Position numbers and translations under genes: made by a program. Shown in pieces: positions 21,866-50,045 of a stretch of DNA of 64,000 bases. Source of the DNA: Armigeres subalbatus (Eukaryota; Arthropoda; Insecta; Diptera; Culicidae); the NCBI RefSeq assembly GCF_024139115.2, contig NC_085141.1, positions 216,603,783 to 216,667,782 of the forward strand. Reading direction: 5' to 3'. Every line of letters starts with the position of its first letter. Within the stretch, counting starts at the first letter, position 1. Below the pieces are notes generated by a model that saw nothing but the letters and a program-made list of their open reading frames with translations, did no database searches and was not told where the DNA came from.

Positions 21866-22459
21866 CACTGCCAAAAATATCTATATAAGATATATGTGTC
21901 GCCGTTATAAAATTTTGCAATAGATCCACCCTAATATAATCGATATAGAACCACACATAAATTAAATAATTGCTAATTCGAGACCACACATAAAGTTTAT
22001 TTGAATATATATTGTCGCGCTTATCTTTTTCTAGACTTTCGCGGCGGTCTTACTCTCGCAGGCTCGACTGCGAAGGTAGACGTCAAGATAGCCGCCGGGT
22101 TAAAAGATAGGAAAATTTTCCCTCTCAAAACAAAACCACGTGCTTTTCGCCAAATGACAGCAGTACTCGATTGTATTAGTGAGAGGCAACCGGAGTCACT
22201 GAGTACATGGAGAGTGTTTATCATGACAAGTGCATACGTTGGGTAAGATTTTTATTGACTCTGTCGTGTTTAGTGACTGTTGCGATTACCTGAGAAGCAG
22301 CCAGCAGGACGCCGCAGTATTCTATATTTTCTCGAGATGCATAATATATATTTTATTAGTAGTTCGCGTGATGGTTATGTGTGCGCTGATATACATCATA
22401 AGTTAAATCTATGGATTTTTGCCAATAAATATGTGTGGATTTTTAGTATGTGTACTAGG
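21866..22459 (+). mobile_element. MITE family E, copy 1, with a 330 bp interior insert
   Basis: Begins ACTGCCAAAAATATCTATAT and ends around TGTGTGGATTTTTAGTA. It matches 25685-26705 at both ends. The interior 22010-22340 is not shared with that copy. Confidence 0.65.
22010..22340 (+). other. Exon-like insert in MITE E
   Basis: A reading frame 22001-22246 is bounded by TTTTTCTAG on the left (AG at 22033) and GTTGG|GTAAGA on the right (GT at 22242). It looks like an internal exon of about 208 nt with no recognised domain. It could be a captured gene piece or chance. Confidence 0.3.
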
Positions 22460-24503
22460 CTGCCGTTGGACGCATAAATGTCACATGTTACATTTTAACA
22501 TTTTTGAGGTTTTGATGTCTAACGTTAAAATCTGATACGTATTTTTGAAATATTTTGTCAAAACATAGGTTTTATTCTAGAAAACTCGAAAAAAATCTGA
22601 CGTCAATTTGTCACATTCGAACAAATGGACGCATACTTGTCACACCGGGATAAATGGACGCATATTTGTAACACAAAAAAAAGAGATATAATAATCACAT
22701 AAAAAGACACATAGCACTGCGTGATGTGTCCTGAGGTCCGTCCATAAAATATACCATGCTTTTAGGGTCATCTACAATCCACGTAAATAGTTAAGAAGGG
22801 TGGCTGGTAAGTATGCAAGGTCTTTCCCTACTTTCAGAATTTATATGGACGTTTGTTCATGAAAGAAAAGGAGAAGTATTACATTGTCCAGAACTTCTCC
22901 AAATATAACGTGAAGAAAAGAATGAAACTGTGACATAATTAAAATATTCAAGGACCATAAAAATGTGATAAAAAGGACGATCAATGAAAAACGATTTTTC
23001 CTCTTCGGTAACAACAGGTTGAACCACTTTCATTAAAGAAGTTTTCTTTTCTTCTTCAATTCCTTGAGGAGCATTTTGCCAACGTATATTTGTATCAAAT
23101 CAAAAGAGGATGAATCCTTTACAACCAACATTAATTCCTTCTTGGAAAACAACTAGCAGTATTTAAGGTCTTTACTGTTGATATTGTTTGCGTCTCCAAG
23201 TTCATAACGACTTTTTTCCAAACACCACTTTTCGCATGGAATCCACGTACAGGCGTGGCTTGCAGTGGTTTATCGCATACTCCAAAACGGTGAGCATTGA
23301 AGAAGTCAGTTGCTTGCATATCAAGTACGTCAACATTGTTCTTTGCATTGCCAACCACAGACTTAAAATTTCATAACTGACGACACGTTCATGGCGCATT
23401 TTGGAATCAAACGCCGCATGGAAAAAGTCAGCGGCCTTTAACGTATGTCTCGATTCAATGTTCTCCAACAATATGCGCTCGACCTGAATTTCATTACTGT
23501 TTATGAGTAGGGTAATGTGCTGGAATAAATTCCAGTTCTTATTTTGCGAACAACAATTATCCGACCCAAAGATAATTGTCTTCAGGACAGCATACTTCAT
23601 ATTAACTTTGAAGAAACAGCTAAGGATTTCGTTGGCTGTGCGACTTACTCGGACCAAATGCACGCAGACAATGGGAATGCTCGTATGTAGGGACAAACAG
23701 GCTCAAAGCTTTCATTAAAGACCAGCAGCCTTTTTGAGAAAATAATGCTCTTGAAGCAATCCAGCCGTGGAAGCCGTATGACCTAGAAAATAAGTTCATA
23801 ACTTACAAATAATTGAGAACTTTTTCAAATCCACAAATCCACAGAAAAAAAACTGCTTCACCTGGTAGCACTTTGTCAAAATCATCTCGATAAGACAATC
23901 GTGATTCCTTTGAACGTTGAAGATGTAGTGCATGTCCTTGTCCCTGGCAAGGAAACTACGCCACTGCTGCTAAAAACCGGGTGTTCAACCTCTTGGACCG
24001 GTAATTGAAAGTTTGCCGGCTCCGCAAACAGAAAACGATCACCTGTTTCTTTATTTAAATTGAACCCGAGGAAGTCCTCTTCCGATTCCGCGCCACTGGA
24101 TTGTCTGTACTGGATATTCCATTCCCGGTTCCACTTCTACCGACAGCAAAAAATCACACCAAAGAAATTCAATCGTCGCTCGCGAAATGTAGAAACAAAT
24201 TAACAACAACTATCTCTCAGTTCACGGTGTGACAAATATGCGTACATTTTTCGCCTGACCAGTGAATTTCGCGGCATAAGTGTCACATTCGGGGTTTGAT
24301 AGAAAAAACGTGGAAAAATAGTTGTTTTTGGCAATGTTTCAGTCCAGCCCAACGAATATGAATATTCTTTTATAGTTTATTGCGTTAAAGTTAATAAAAA
24401 AGCGCAATTTTGCGATAATAGGATGAATGCATTTTGAAACTTCAAATTGCGTTTTTCTCATTTTCTCGTTTGTAACATGTGACATTTATGCGTCCGACGG
24501 CAG
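22460..24503 (-). mobile_element. TIR DNA transposon with decayed transposase-like ORF
   Basis: Terminal inverted repeats of 33 bp with one mismatch (CTGCCGT-GGACGCATAAAT at left, inverted at 24471-24503). Further CGCATA-TTGTCAC iterations lie at 22629-22672 and 24229-24290. The interior minus strand carries a broken coding region (23131-23740 and probably upstream to about 24150). This looks like an inactivated autonomous element. Confidence 0.8.
23131..23740 (-). pseudogene. Transposase-like protein fragment (SDNCCSQNKNW motif)
   Basis: The minus-strand frame 23696-23202 contains SDNCCSQNKNW, then about 25 residues on SRHTLKAADFFHAAFD. This Asp-Asn-Cys ... Gln-Asn-Lys-Asn plus His-Thr ... 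Ala-Asp-x-Phe-His arrangement is typical of a large group of uncharacterised insect TE proteins that are probably DDE-type nucleases. I cannot name the superfamily. After a frameshift near 23340 the C-terminal part continues in another frame (DMQATDFFNAHRF, GFHAKSGVWKKVV). A start and the upstream catalytic residues are not clear. Confidence 0.6.
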
Positions 24504-24505
24504 TA

Positions 24506-25266
24506 GGGTGGTTCAAACAATCGATTTTGCTCCACAGTGCTCTTCTGGTTCTTTACCATGTTCTGAGTGTCCTCTGAAAATTTGAGCTCATTTGGATTAA
24601 AACTGATTTAGCACAAGCCGTTTCAAGTTTGCATGCAAATTAGTATGGGGAAATTTATTTTTTCATTATACTGTTAATGACGCTCCCCCATTAAGCGCAG
24701 GTTAAAAAAACCTACATAGCTAAAAGGAATACTCAACAGCTTTCACCCAACGAAAATCGCATGTTGATTAATCGCCCCAATAATTAGTAATCGAATTTAA
24801 CCTATACCGTAGTTTTCTGGAGCTAATTGTATAACTCCTCAACAGGCAACATTGCTGCTCGTGGCGCGAAAGATAGCACACACAAATTCAGGCTACTATG
24901 TTCCACTGCACATTTCAGTGATGCCCTCAAAGAAGTTTAACGATCATGACTAAAGATTCGCAATCTGTCTTAAAATCGATTACTAATTATTGGGGCGAGT
25001 AATCAACATGCGGTTTTCGTTGGGTGAAAGCTGTTGAGTATTGCTTTTAGCTGTGTAGGTTTTCTTTTAACCTGCGCATAATGGGGAAGCGTCATTAACA
25101 GTATAATGAAAAAATAAATTTCCCCATACTAATTTGCATGCAAACTTGAAACGGCTTGTGCTAAATCAGTTTTAATCCAATTGAGCTCAAATTTTCAGAA
25201 GACACTCAGAACATGGTAAAGAATCAGATGAGCACTGTGGAGCAAAATCGATTTTTTGAACCACCC
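24506..25266. mobile_element. Long-arm hairpin element H, TA-flanked
   Basis: GGGTGGTTCAAACAATCGAT at left is inverted at right (with TTTTTGAACCACCC), and arms of about 300 bp surround a roughly 150 bp loop. TA lies on both sides (24504-24505, 25267-25268). Probably a mariner-class non-autonomous element. Confidence 0.85.
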
Positions 25267-25684
25267 TAGTGTACCCACCATTCATTCAATATGACGCACA
25301 ATGTTTTTGTTTTAATCTCGTTTAATTCATGATAACAAAGCTTTCGAAGTATCGACGGGCTGTTTTTCGACAGAATAAAGCCATACAAACACAAAAGGCT
25401 CGATAAACCTCAACTAATTGCAAGTTTTCGCCAGGAAAAGTTCATTGCCGATAATTACATAGCACCAACTGCATACGAACCAAACAGCCAAAATGAGCAG
25501 CTGAATTCGGGTATACTGCCCAGAAACTGGGTACCAAAAACAATGTTGGGTAGAGTGCCATTGTACCGCGGATGACAAGCATTTCACTTTCACCCTCCTG
25601 CACAAATCGGCATCAACGTTTCATAAACGAAACTGACAAATGTAAACAAATTGAGTTTGCTGTGGATACGCGATACACTGCTAA
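25267..25684. other. No feature recognised
   Basis: The 63-residue minus-strand ORF at 25414-25605 has no motif. No repeat shared within the window was seen. Confidence 0.4.
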
Positions 25685-25765
25685 AAATAGCTACACTGCC
25701 AAAAACATCTATATAAGATATATGTGTCGCCGTTATAAATTTTTGCAATAGCTTCTTCACCCTAA

Positions 25766-26003
25766 TATCGGCATCAACATTTCAAAAGGGCAAAACTGCT
25801 TTTGTAAATAAAGGCTTCTCACGTCTCTGGTGAGCTTATTTGTGCTCACCCACGCAATCCAGCACCATTAAATGAAAGAAGAGGATTCGATGCTTCCATC
25901 AGTGGTGTTGGATTGCGTGGGTGGGCTCAAATTAACCCACCAGCGACGTGAGAAGCTTTTATTTACAAAAGCAGTTACGCCCTTTTGAAATGTTGGTGCC
26001 GAT
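25766..26003. mobile_element. Hairpin element nested in E copy 2
   Basis: ATCGGCATCAACATTTCAAAAGGG is inverted at the right. Arms of about 110 bp include CCCACGCAATCCA/TGGATTGCGTGGG-type stems. Confidence 0.8.
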
Positions 26004-26357
26004 TAGAGATGGGCAAAACGGATCACTTTGATGAACGGGTCAGATCTGGGTCATTCATTACAATGATCCGGATCTTTCATGCGGATCGGAACAAAACGCA
26101 AGAAGAATGCAAAATAGTGAAACGTTCGTCATTCAGGCTCACACTTTTGAACCGTACTGACAACAACTTCACCCTTTCTTGTTTACAAGCATATGGATTA
26201 CAAACAATGAATTTTTAATTTTATTATTTCCTTACAATTGGTCAAACAATTTGCTGATCTGGTGAACCGGATCTTTTGAAAAATGATCCACGAATCATTC
26301 ACTCACTTTAGAGATCCGGATCATTTTAACGGTTCCGGATCTGAACGCCCATCTCTA
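26004..26357. mobile_element. hAT-like MITE
   Basis: Ends TAGAGATGGGC...GCCCATCTCTA. An 8 bp duplication with one mismatch (GTGCCGAT at 25996-26003, GTGGCGAT at 26358-26365) fits hAT. GATCCGGATC-like subterminal palindromes occur on both sides. No coding. Confidence 0.85.
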
Positions 26358-26440
26358 GTGGCGATATAATCGATATAGAACCACACATAAATTAAATAAT
26401 TGCTGATTCGAGACCACCACATAAAGTTTATTTGGATATA

Positions 26441-26597
26441 TCTCGGTTAACTTTTCAAAAGGACCTAAGTAACATTTTTTTCATGAATTAATTTGAGTAC
26501 TGCAATCAAAAACTTTCATGTTGTTCTGTTGATTGCGCTATTCAAATTAATTCATGAAGTAACATTACTTAGGACCTTTTGAAAAGTTAAGCGAGAT
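26441..26597. mobile_element. Hairpin element nested in E copy 2
   Basis: TCTCGGTTAACTTTTCAAAA is inverted at the right, with long stems including CATGAATTAATTTGA. The outer motif is related to hairpin D. Confidence 0.8.
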
Positions 26598-26815
26598 ATA
26601 TTTTATTGATAGTTCGCTTGTAGAATGGTTATGTGTGCGCTGATATACATCATAAGTTAAATCTATGGATTTTTGCCAATAAATATGTGTGGATTTTTAG
26701 TAGTGTATATATAACAGGGGCGTCTCGTAAACTTTTGGTACACCTGTTCTACCGGCCTGCTAAAAAAATATACATCAAGCTGAGGTTTCGAATGAAAGTT
26801 GTGTATTTCAAGCAA

Positions 26816-27354
26816 AATTTTTCATAACGACGTATGTAACAAAAGTAAACAAAACGGGGTTTTTAATACAACGTGACAATCACACGCGGCTTTATATAAT
26901 ACGCATCGATTTTACTGATTTCAGATCTTAAAATTCTTTAATTCGATCTTTTTGCGAATCGACGTATGTAAAAATTTCTATTTTTGAAGTCTCACTGTTA
27001 CATACGTCGCTTTAACATATGGGAACTGAGAGCGACCTATGTAACAAAAAAGCAAAACAAAACAAAACTGCAGTTGCGTCAATCGTGCAACTATGGAAAA
27101 CCGACCAATGTACACCGACGTACGTGTAGCATACCGGTGTATGTATAATTTTATCGTTTTTCACAGTGAATTTGAATGAACTGAGCTTTGCTGTGAAGCA
27201 CGCTTATTACGTGTCATGTAATGATGCATGCCAGCGGAAAAAAGTATTGAAAAAAGATTTAGTTTTAAAACAGTTTTTAGAAAAAGTTTTGCCAACTTTC
27301 TGCAAAGGATTTCTCGAATCCTCATAATTGTTACATACGTCGTTATGAAAAATT
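26816..27354 (+). mobile_element. TIR element with ACGTATGTAAC repeats
   Basis: Perfect 27 bp terminal inverted repeats containing CATAACGACGTATGTAAC. Further CGACGTATGTAA and TTACATACGTCG words lie inside. A degraded copy is at 8142-8634. Non-coding. Confidence 0.8.
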
Positions 27355-27888
27355 ATGCTTGATTTGATCTAATATTACAACCTTTTCTTGTACAACGTAA
27401 CCATACATTAGAAGAAAATCAATTTAAACAGAAAGGATTTATAAAACAATAAACAGCTTCTTAAACTCCGTACTAAATTAATCTCTTTTGTTCTAAAAAA
27501 TGTTTTAAATTAATATGCACTCAAAATATAAAACTCTCCCAAGTCGTCTGAAATCTAATTTGGTAACAGTTGACGATAACTGGATATTGCTCAGAATAGA
27601 GATCTTTCAAATCGGATCTTTCCACCATTCGGGTGCGCAGGACCCATCGCCCCTAGCATTTAAAAACTCTCACATATTTTGTTGTTATGAATGAAATGTA
27701 ATTAACCATTAACCATATCATAATTTGATGCGACCTCAGATTGAGTTTAGTGAAAACTATGCCCAGGACTATGCCTTTTTTCTATGTTGATTGATTTTGA
27801 TTATTTGGGAAAAAATAACATTAAATAATTTTATAATATTTTATAATAATCAAATTTTGATGTCCATTTTAAAAACTCAAACATTAAT
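27355..27888. repeat. AT-rich stretch with a remnant R1-like 3' tail
   Basis: About 27548-27660 contains GAAATCTAA-TTGG-AACA and GTGCGCAGGACCCATCG in the same order as the R1-like tail at 19076-19155. The rest shows nothing. Confidence 0.45.
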
Positions 27889-28600
27889 TTAATATTGTTC
27901 TTGATGCTGAATGACAAAAAAAAACAAACCGTTCTTAATCATCGAAGTATGAACGAAAGCGTTTGCGGTCGCGGTGCGCCTTTCGGCAAAGCACAGCCCG
28001 ACACTCCGACCGAGTCTAACCGAAGATACGTCGCGTCGTTGATTGTTCTCGCAGCGCGTCGAACGGGTTGGACTCCTGCGCACATAGCACGCACAACATT
28101 CATCTAAACGTGCCTGCTTCGCATGCGAAAGAGGATGAGGAAACGAAGAAAGCTGGCAACGCTCACGCTGGTTCTACGCGCGCGGAGAACGAGTGATCAG
28201 CTCGAGCATACCAAGGAGGAAATTATTTCAAAACTTTCGTCATGGCGCAGGCTTTAAATTTTACTTCTGACAGCGCTGCTATTGGTTCTTTATGAATCGT
28301 ACGACTGGCAAAAGCTTTCTATGTGATGTGGTGTGCTGTTATTCGTCGGAGAAACACATATTTAGCTGATCTTGTCTGAGTTGATCTGTCTACGCAATAT
28401 TTTGTTTCGTGTAGATATTAAACCATCATTTGAAATATTACGTGAAACTTTGTTTGAAAATTTCACTGAGTAATTATTTGCCCTAATAAATCATTGCAAA
28501 GAAATTAATTGTAAGGACATTAAGTTTCCTACTTCTGAACTTAAAATGATTACCTGTTCCATGAACAGGTAGAACATATGGACGAGCCGCCTCTGATATA
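27889..28600. other. Unexplained GC-rich patch in AT-rich surroundings
   Basis: About 27955-28210 is clearly more GC-rich, with CpG-containing words such as GTCGCGTCGTTG and CGCGCGCGGAGAACGAG. Two opposing short ORFs cover part of it without a motif. A promoter or old insertion is possible. Confidence 0.35.
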
Positions 28601-29167
28601 GGGTAAAATGCCCAATAGTGGACCCCCTAGTAGCGGAATTTAGCTCTTCCTGTCATACGGAGTAGAAAATTTCAACATATCAATTCTGCTTGATATCTAA
28701 TACCAAGTTCTGCATCTCCTCTTCACGATACGTACATAAAACACTCAAATACACTCGCAAATACACTCGCAAATACACTCGCAAATACACTCGCAAATAC
28801 ACGACGTTATTCGTTGAAATTAACATTTTAAAGTCTGACTGAATTCGCCCTATAGTATTATTGCTTCCCTATAGTCGACACTTCATTTGATTTTCATGTT
28901 TCGTTTCAGGACGTTCTTCTTCCCTATTATGGACCCCCAAAATATTCCTATAATGGACACTTTAGTGTTTATTTTCAAAAGAATTGTAAAAATCCATCCA
29001 ATTTTGCTTTCCATAGCATTTCCAATGCATGTAATCAAATCATAGGACTGTAAAGTAGGTTCTCCCGATGGAATTTCATAGCAAAATATTTACATTGTGC
29101 TGTAATAATGCAAAAATATCTGGAGGGTCCACTATTGGTTGGGGGTCCACTATTGGGCACTTTACCC
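28601..29167. mobile_element. TA-flanked MITE with GGGTAAA-ATGCCCAATAGTGGACCC ends
   Basis: The left end, beginning GGGTAAAATGCCCAATAGTG, is inverted at the right (CACTATTGGGCACTTTACCC), with TA on both sides. Mariner-class. It is inserted in a family-E-like remnant, as the right flank (ATATATGTGCCGCTATTAT and on) shows. Confidence 0.8.
28746..28804. repeat. 12 bp tandem repeat inside the MITE
   Basis: About four and a half units of AAATACACTCGC. Confidence 0.9.
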
Positions 29168-29229
29168 TATAATATATGTGCCGCTATTATTTTTTTTTTG
29201 CAATAGTGCTACCCTAATACAATCGATAT

Positions 29230-29775
29230 GGATAATTTTTTAACCTGCAGGTTACTGGTGGGACGGTGGTGGTGTGTTTGTAATAGCATCTGCATCAGTC
29301 GAATGTATGGGCATTCTCCCTAGATTTGAACGGTGATTAGAAACAACCCAAGGCAAAAATTCGTTGGAATCCATCCTTCGACTAAATCCACACGGACAGA
29401 TAAATCAACCCAAACTTTGAGTTCAATTTACGCACTGATGAGAATATCGCAGAAAAAATTTACCCAAATTTGGGTAGTTTTCCCTTTCTTTCCCATGATT
29501 GCTATCAAAACTAGAGCAAGATGCAAACACCTCACCGAGGTTGCTCAGCCCAATAACCCAAATTTAAGTAAATCCAATATTCTCTATTTTGGGTTGATTA
29601 AGGTCCGCTTTGGATAAATTAAACTCAGCTTTGGGTAAATTGTTTACATGGGATTAAAGGCAAACTAGCTAGTGCCAGAAAAGTCATTTTACTCAAATTT
29701 GGGTTATTGGCCCAAACCACGGTTTTGAGTGCAAACAACCCACTTTTGGGTAGTTTTGGTTTTCAGTGCAGAATA
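29230..29775. repeat. Region rich in ACCCAAATTTGGGT-type inverted words
   Basis: ACCCAAATTTGGGTAG, CCCAAATTTAAG, TTGGGTTGATTA and similar words recur in both orientations over about 450 bp, suggesting a degraded element with subterminal repeats. Boundaries are unclear. Confidence 0.45.
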
Positions 29776-30990
29776 CCGGCGAGTGAAAACAAAATCAGTA
29801 TTGCTTTTGCATTGAAACTTTTCGTTTCGTTGTTGAAAACAATGACATTTGTCTTCAGCGACTGCTTCTCCGATGGACCTTTTGTACATGTTTTTCACTC
29901 ACACATAAATAATACTGTCAAAACTTGCATTTGACAATAAAAAATTCAGCCAAAAGCTCTATTTTTTGACATCGGTGCACTCACACAAACAATCGACATT
30001 AATTGTCAAAAATCAGGGTTACCAACTTTATAACTTTCCCCTTGTCGCCGAGTCAGGCGCTGAGTGCTCGGCGCGGAAACCCAAAGGTGGGAATAAAATT
30101 TTGGGATTTATGCGCAATATCGATATTTTTTTAGAAACGCCCATGTCTATTTCCAAAAGTCTTTGCTTTCATCGGAATAGACCAATGCAAACTCTAACTT
30201 AACCTCACTTATTTTGACAGTTCACAGAGCTTGTTTACAAGGTGTTAGATGAAAAATCGACGAAGGGAAAATTAAAATTCATATTTTTAGTTTAAAATTG
30301 CTGTGATCCGAATATTTTAGTGTTATTCTTTGCATTCAGCATGATATCAATCGCAATGGACATCTACATGCGAATAAAATGACGAAACAATTTTATCGGA
30401 AGCTGCGCCGGAGGCTAAGTCCCGGAGAAAAAGCTCTGTGAACTGTCAACCTACGTCATCATGCACTGGTCTATAAATAAAATGAATAAAAATGCCCAGG
30501 TAAATCAGGCACACAACTTTTTTCCACTGGACCCTTTGTTTTGAAGTATATCACGACCAACATTTGAGAAAGCCTATAGGCTATATAAATCATATATATT
30601 CAATGTTAAAGCTATTTTAATTAATTTGAATTCGTTACTTTTTTCAGATTTTTTTTTGCTGTTGAGTATAAGTTTCTTTCCTTTCTTTTATAATTTTTTT
30701 GCCAGCTAAAATCTGATCTTGCAATACAATGAGATAGATGGATTTTGTAATATAGATAATAAAAAAATAATGACTTCCCAAGTTTGTTTGCTTCCAAATG
30801 TTAGTCTACATTTTCTCAACAACATGCTTCAGTTGTCACTTTTTTCCAGTGATTTCGTTCGTATCGCAAAACATGCCAGTTAGCTGATGTAACATTTATA
30901 GTTGATAAGTCCATCAGAAATACGAGTTTGCAACAGTAAATTATTCTTGAAATAACATATTGAACAATTTGTTGGAAAGCGGTGCACAAA
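29776..30990 (+). promoter_or_regulatory. Upstream region of the Lon gene
   Basis: No exon recognised. A TATA-like stretch is not evident, and the 5' UTR start cannot be fixed. The last 150 bp before the ATG at 30991 are the most likely leader. Confidence 0.35.
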
Positions 30991-47678
<16,688 letters not shown>

Positions 47679-47790
47679 GGAAACAGTTGCAGAATAAGAG
47701 TACAGCTTCAGTGAAGTTAGTTATTAACCGTTAGGCATTTGTTAACGTACTTGTTAGGAATTCGAATAAAGGTAATATAAGTTTTGGAAA
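47679..47790 (+). terminator. Lon 3' UTR with polyadenylation signal
   Basis: AATAAA at 47765-47770, 87 bp after the stop. Confidence 0.75.
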
Positions 47791-47930
47791 TGGATTTCAA
47801 AGATTGATTATGTTACTTCGAAGTTCTTATACTAGTTTAAGAAATTGTTCTACCGTCAGTATAATCGATTTTTACCATCATCGTGCGATCGTAACAAAAG
47901 TCCAACCAAGAAATGTTAACCATTTTTAAC

Positions 47931-48120
47931 TAGGGGTAATGACGGCTTTGGCAGGTTTTGTTCTATTATTGGCAGGGGGGTTTTTTATGACCGATTATGC
48001 TCAAATTTGGCCCAAACATTCTTTGCATATCAAAGAATATTGTGGCCAAATTTCATAAATTCGGTCGACAAAAACCCCCCTGCCAATGAACAAAACCTGC
48101 CAAAGCCGTCTGTTCCCCTA
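47931..48120. mobile_element. Mariner-like hairpin MITE, copy 2
   Basis: Same ends (GACGGCTTTGGCAGGTTTTG) and interior as 5759-5952. TA on both sides. A small deletion in the right arm. Confidence 0.85.
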
Positions 48121-48124
48121 AATT

Positions 48125-48735
48125 GGTTTTTGAAAAAATGGAGCAGAATGATATGCGGAGGTTTTATGAGTTTGTCAATGGCGTGCGGAGAAAAACAGTG
48201 CCATCTCCCGTCATGTGGAACGACCAACAAGGGAATTTGATGACAGATAAAACCGAAGCAACACTTCGAAACTTTGTTGAATAGTGAAAGTGGCGGTGCT
48301 TCGATGAACAGAATAAATATTAGCAACGATGAACAAGCTGTGGAGTTGCGTACACTAGATGGGGTTGAAAAAGCTGTTAAAGAGCTGAAAACAATAAAGC
48401 TGTGGGGAAGGACCAGCTCCCGGCTGAACTTCTCAAACATGGCAGTGAAGTTCTGCACCATATTATGTCGAAAATATGGGAAGAAGAGGAATTGCCTGCC
48501 AGATGGTTGGACGGCCTCCTTTGCCCTCTCTTTAAGAAAGGTCACAGACTGGAGTGCGCCAATTACCGAGGAATAACGCTCCTTAATTCGGCGTACAAAA
48601 TGTCCCATACTCTGTTCAACAGATTGAGACCGCTTGAAGAGTCTTTCGTCGGCGAATACCAAGCAGGTAACCTGAGACAAATCCTTGATAAATTCCGGAA
48701 GAACAACTTGCAGACACATCATCTGTTTATAAAGG
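48125..48735 (+). pseudogene. RT fingers of the non-LTR element
   Basis: EELPARWLDGLLCPLFKKGH, YRGITLLNSAYKMSHTLFNR and FVGEYQAG are followed by a small deletion, then RQILDKFRKNNLQTHHLF. Two frames (48274-48576 and 48402-48749) carry it, so a frameshift lies near 48410. Confidence 0.8.
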
Positions 48736-49044
48736 AAAAAAAAGGTTGATGATGATGATGATGGTCCCGCCACATACCCCTACAAAGGTTCGAGCTAGAC
48801 GATTTATCTTTACGATAATTACAGGCCTGGTAGCGAGTCACTTTTTAGTGACTTGGTCACTTTTTTCGGGTCAGTCACTAAAAAGTCTATTTTCAACTAT
48901 TTTGAAACTATCGACTCGGTTTCACCAAGAACACCGTTGCGGAATCTAAAAAAAAATGTTGGAAAATTTGTAACTTTATCCGTCGGAAGCTGCTTTATTC
49001 ATAACGGACATGAAATGACGGATTTAGAAAAAATGACCACTTAG

Positions 49045-49323
49045 TCGTGAGGTAAGACGCGCGGCTACAAAGCAAGAGGGTGGCTGGGTTCGATTCCCGT
49101 GCCGGTCTAGACAATTTTCGGATTGGAAATTTTCTCGACTTCCCCGGGCATAAATGTGTCATCGTGTTAGCCTCATGATATACGAATGCAAAAATGGTAA
49201 CCTGACTTAGAAACCTTGCAGTTAACAACTGTGGAAGTGCTTAATGAACACTAAGCTGCGAGGCGGCTCTGTCCCAGTGTGGGGATGTAATGCCAATGAG
49301 AAGAGAAGAAGAAGAAAGAAGAA
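49045..49323 (+). mobile_element. Feilai-type SINE
   Basis: tRNA-like head with box-A TCGTGAGGTAAGACG and box-B GGGTTCGATTCCC. The characteristic body contains CTCGACTTCCCCGGGCATAA and AGCTGCGAGGCGGCTCTGTC, and the AGAAG-repeat tail ends at 49323. The 10 bp duplication GACCACTTAG lies at 49035-49044 and 49324-49333. Confidence 0.9.
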
Positions 49324-49849
49324 GACCACTTAGTATTTTTTGACCCAAAAGCTGTTTGCAACTTCTTAGCAACTTCAAATCCACTCTGAATCTTGGTGTG
49401 CTTATCAGATTCTTAATAACGATTGATTTGAGGGGTTTTGTGTCACAGTGATCCAAGCAGGCTTGACACAGGGAATTAAGATTCTAAATATATTCACAAC
49501 GCTAATAGCATACCCTGCTTATTTTAAAACCTCTTTTAAAAACTCATAAACTCTACACCTTCTCAATTGAACTGTTGAGTATTCAGATTCATCTTTTTAA
49601 AAAAAATCTGATATTTTCATCTTAATCCTACACAATTTTAGATGCATTCCCTGTTGTGTCGGGGAAATCATTTGTGAGCGATGGCTTGACCTAATTTAAA
49701 ACATATATGTTTTACTCACAAAAACATATATTTTTATATATTTTGAAACATAAGAAGATGTTTTTTATGACGGGATGGAAAAATTTGAAAATACAAAAAT
49801 AAATATAAAAAAGAATAAATATAAAAAAAAGAATAAAACAAACTCATCA

Positions 49850-50045
49850 GATTTAATTTGTCATAAGACGAACTATTCCATTTAATTCCATCACTTTGTA
49901 AACATTGATAAGTGTCTCATACTTGACTCGACTTGAGAGACAAGAAACGTCATTACCGTCATTACTGTTAAGGTCGAAATACGTATACTTGTAAAGAATG
50001 CAAAGTAATGGAATAAAATAATCCATTACAAGTGAAGACATTCCA
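49850..50045. repeat. MITE remnant related to the 885-1040 palindrome
   Basis: GTCATAAGACGAACTATTCC on the left and GTGAAGACATTCCACTAAA on the right are variants of the 885-1040 family, here with a longer unrelated loop. Confidence 0.6.

Larger units (their letters stand above)
25685..26705 (+). mobile_element. MITE family E, copy 2, with three nested insertions
   Basis: Matches copy 1 (21866-22459) at 25685-25765, 26366-26440 and 26598-26705. The gaps are filled by a hairpin (25766-26003), a hAT-like MITE (26004-26357) and another hairpin (26441-26597). Confidence 0.75.

Noticed and set aside
28746..28804. Possible CRISPR-like array
   Set aside because: A 12 bp direct tandem with no spacers, inside a MITE, in a eukaryotic genome.
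49045..49120. tRNA gene
   Set aside because: It is the head of a Feilai SINE with body, tail and target duplication.
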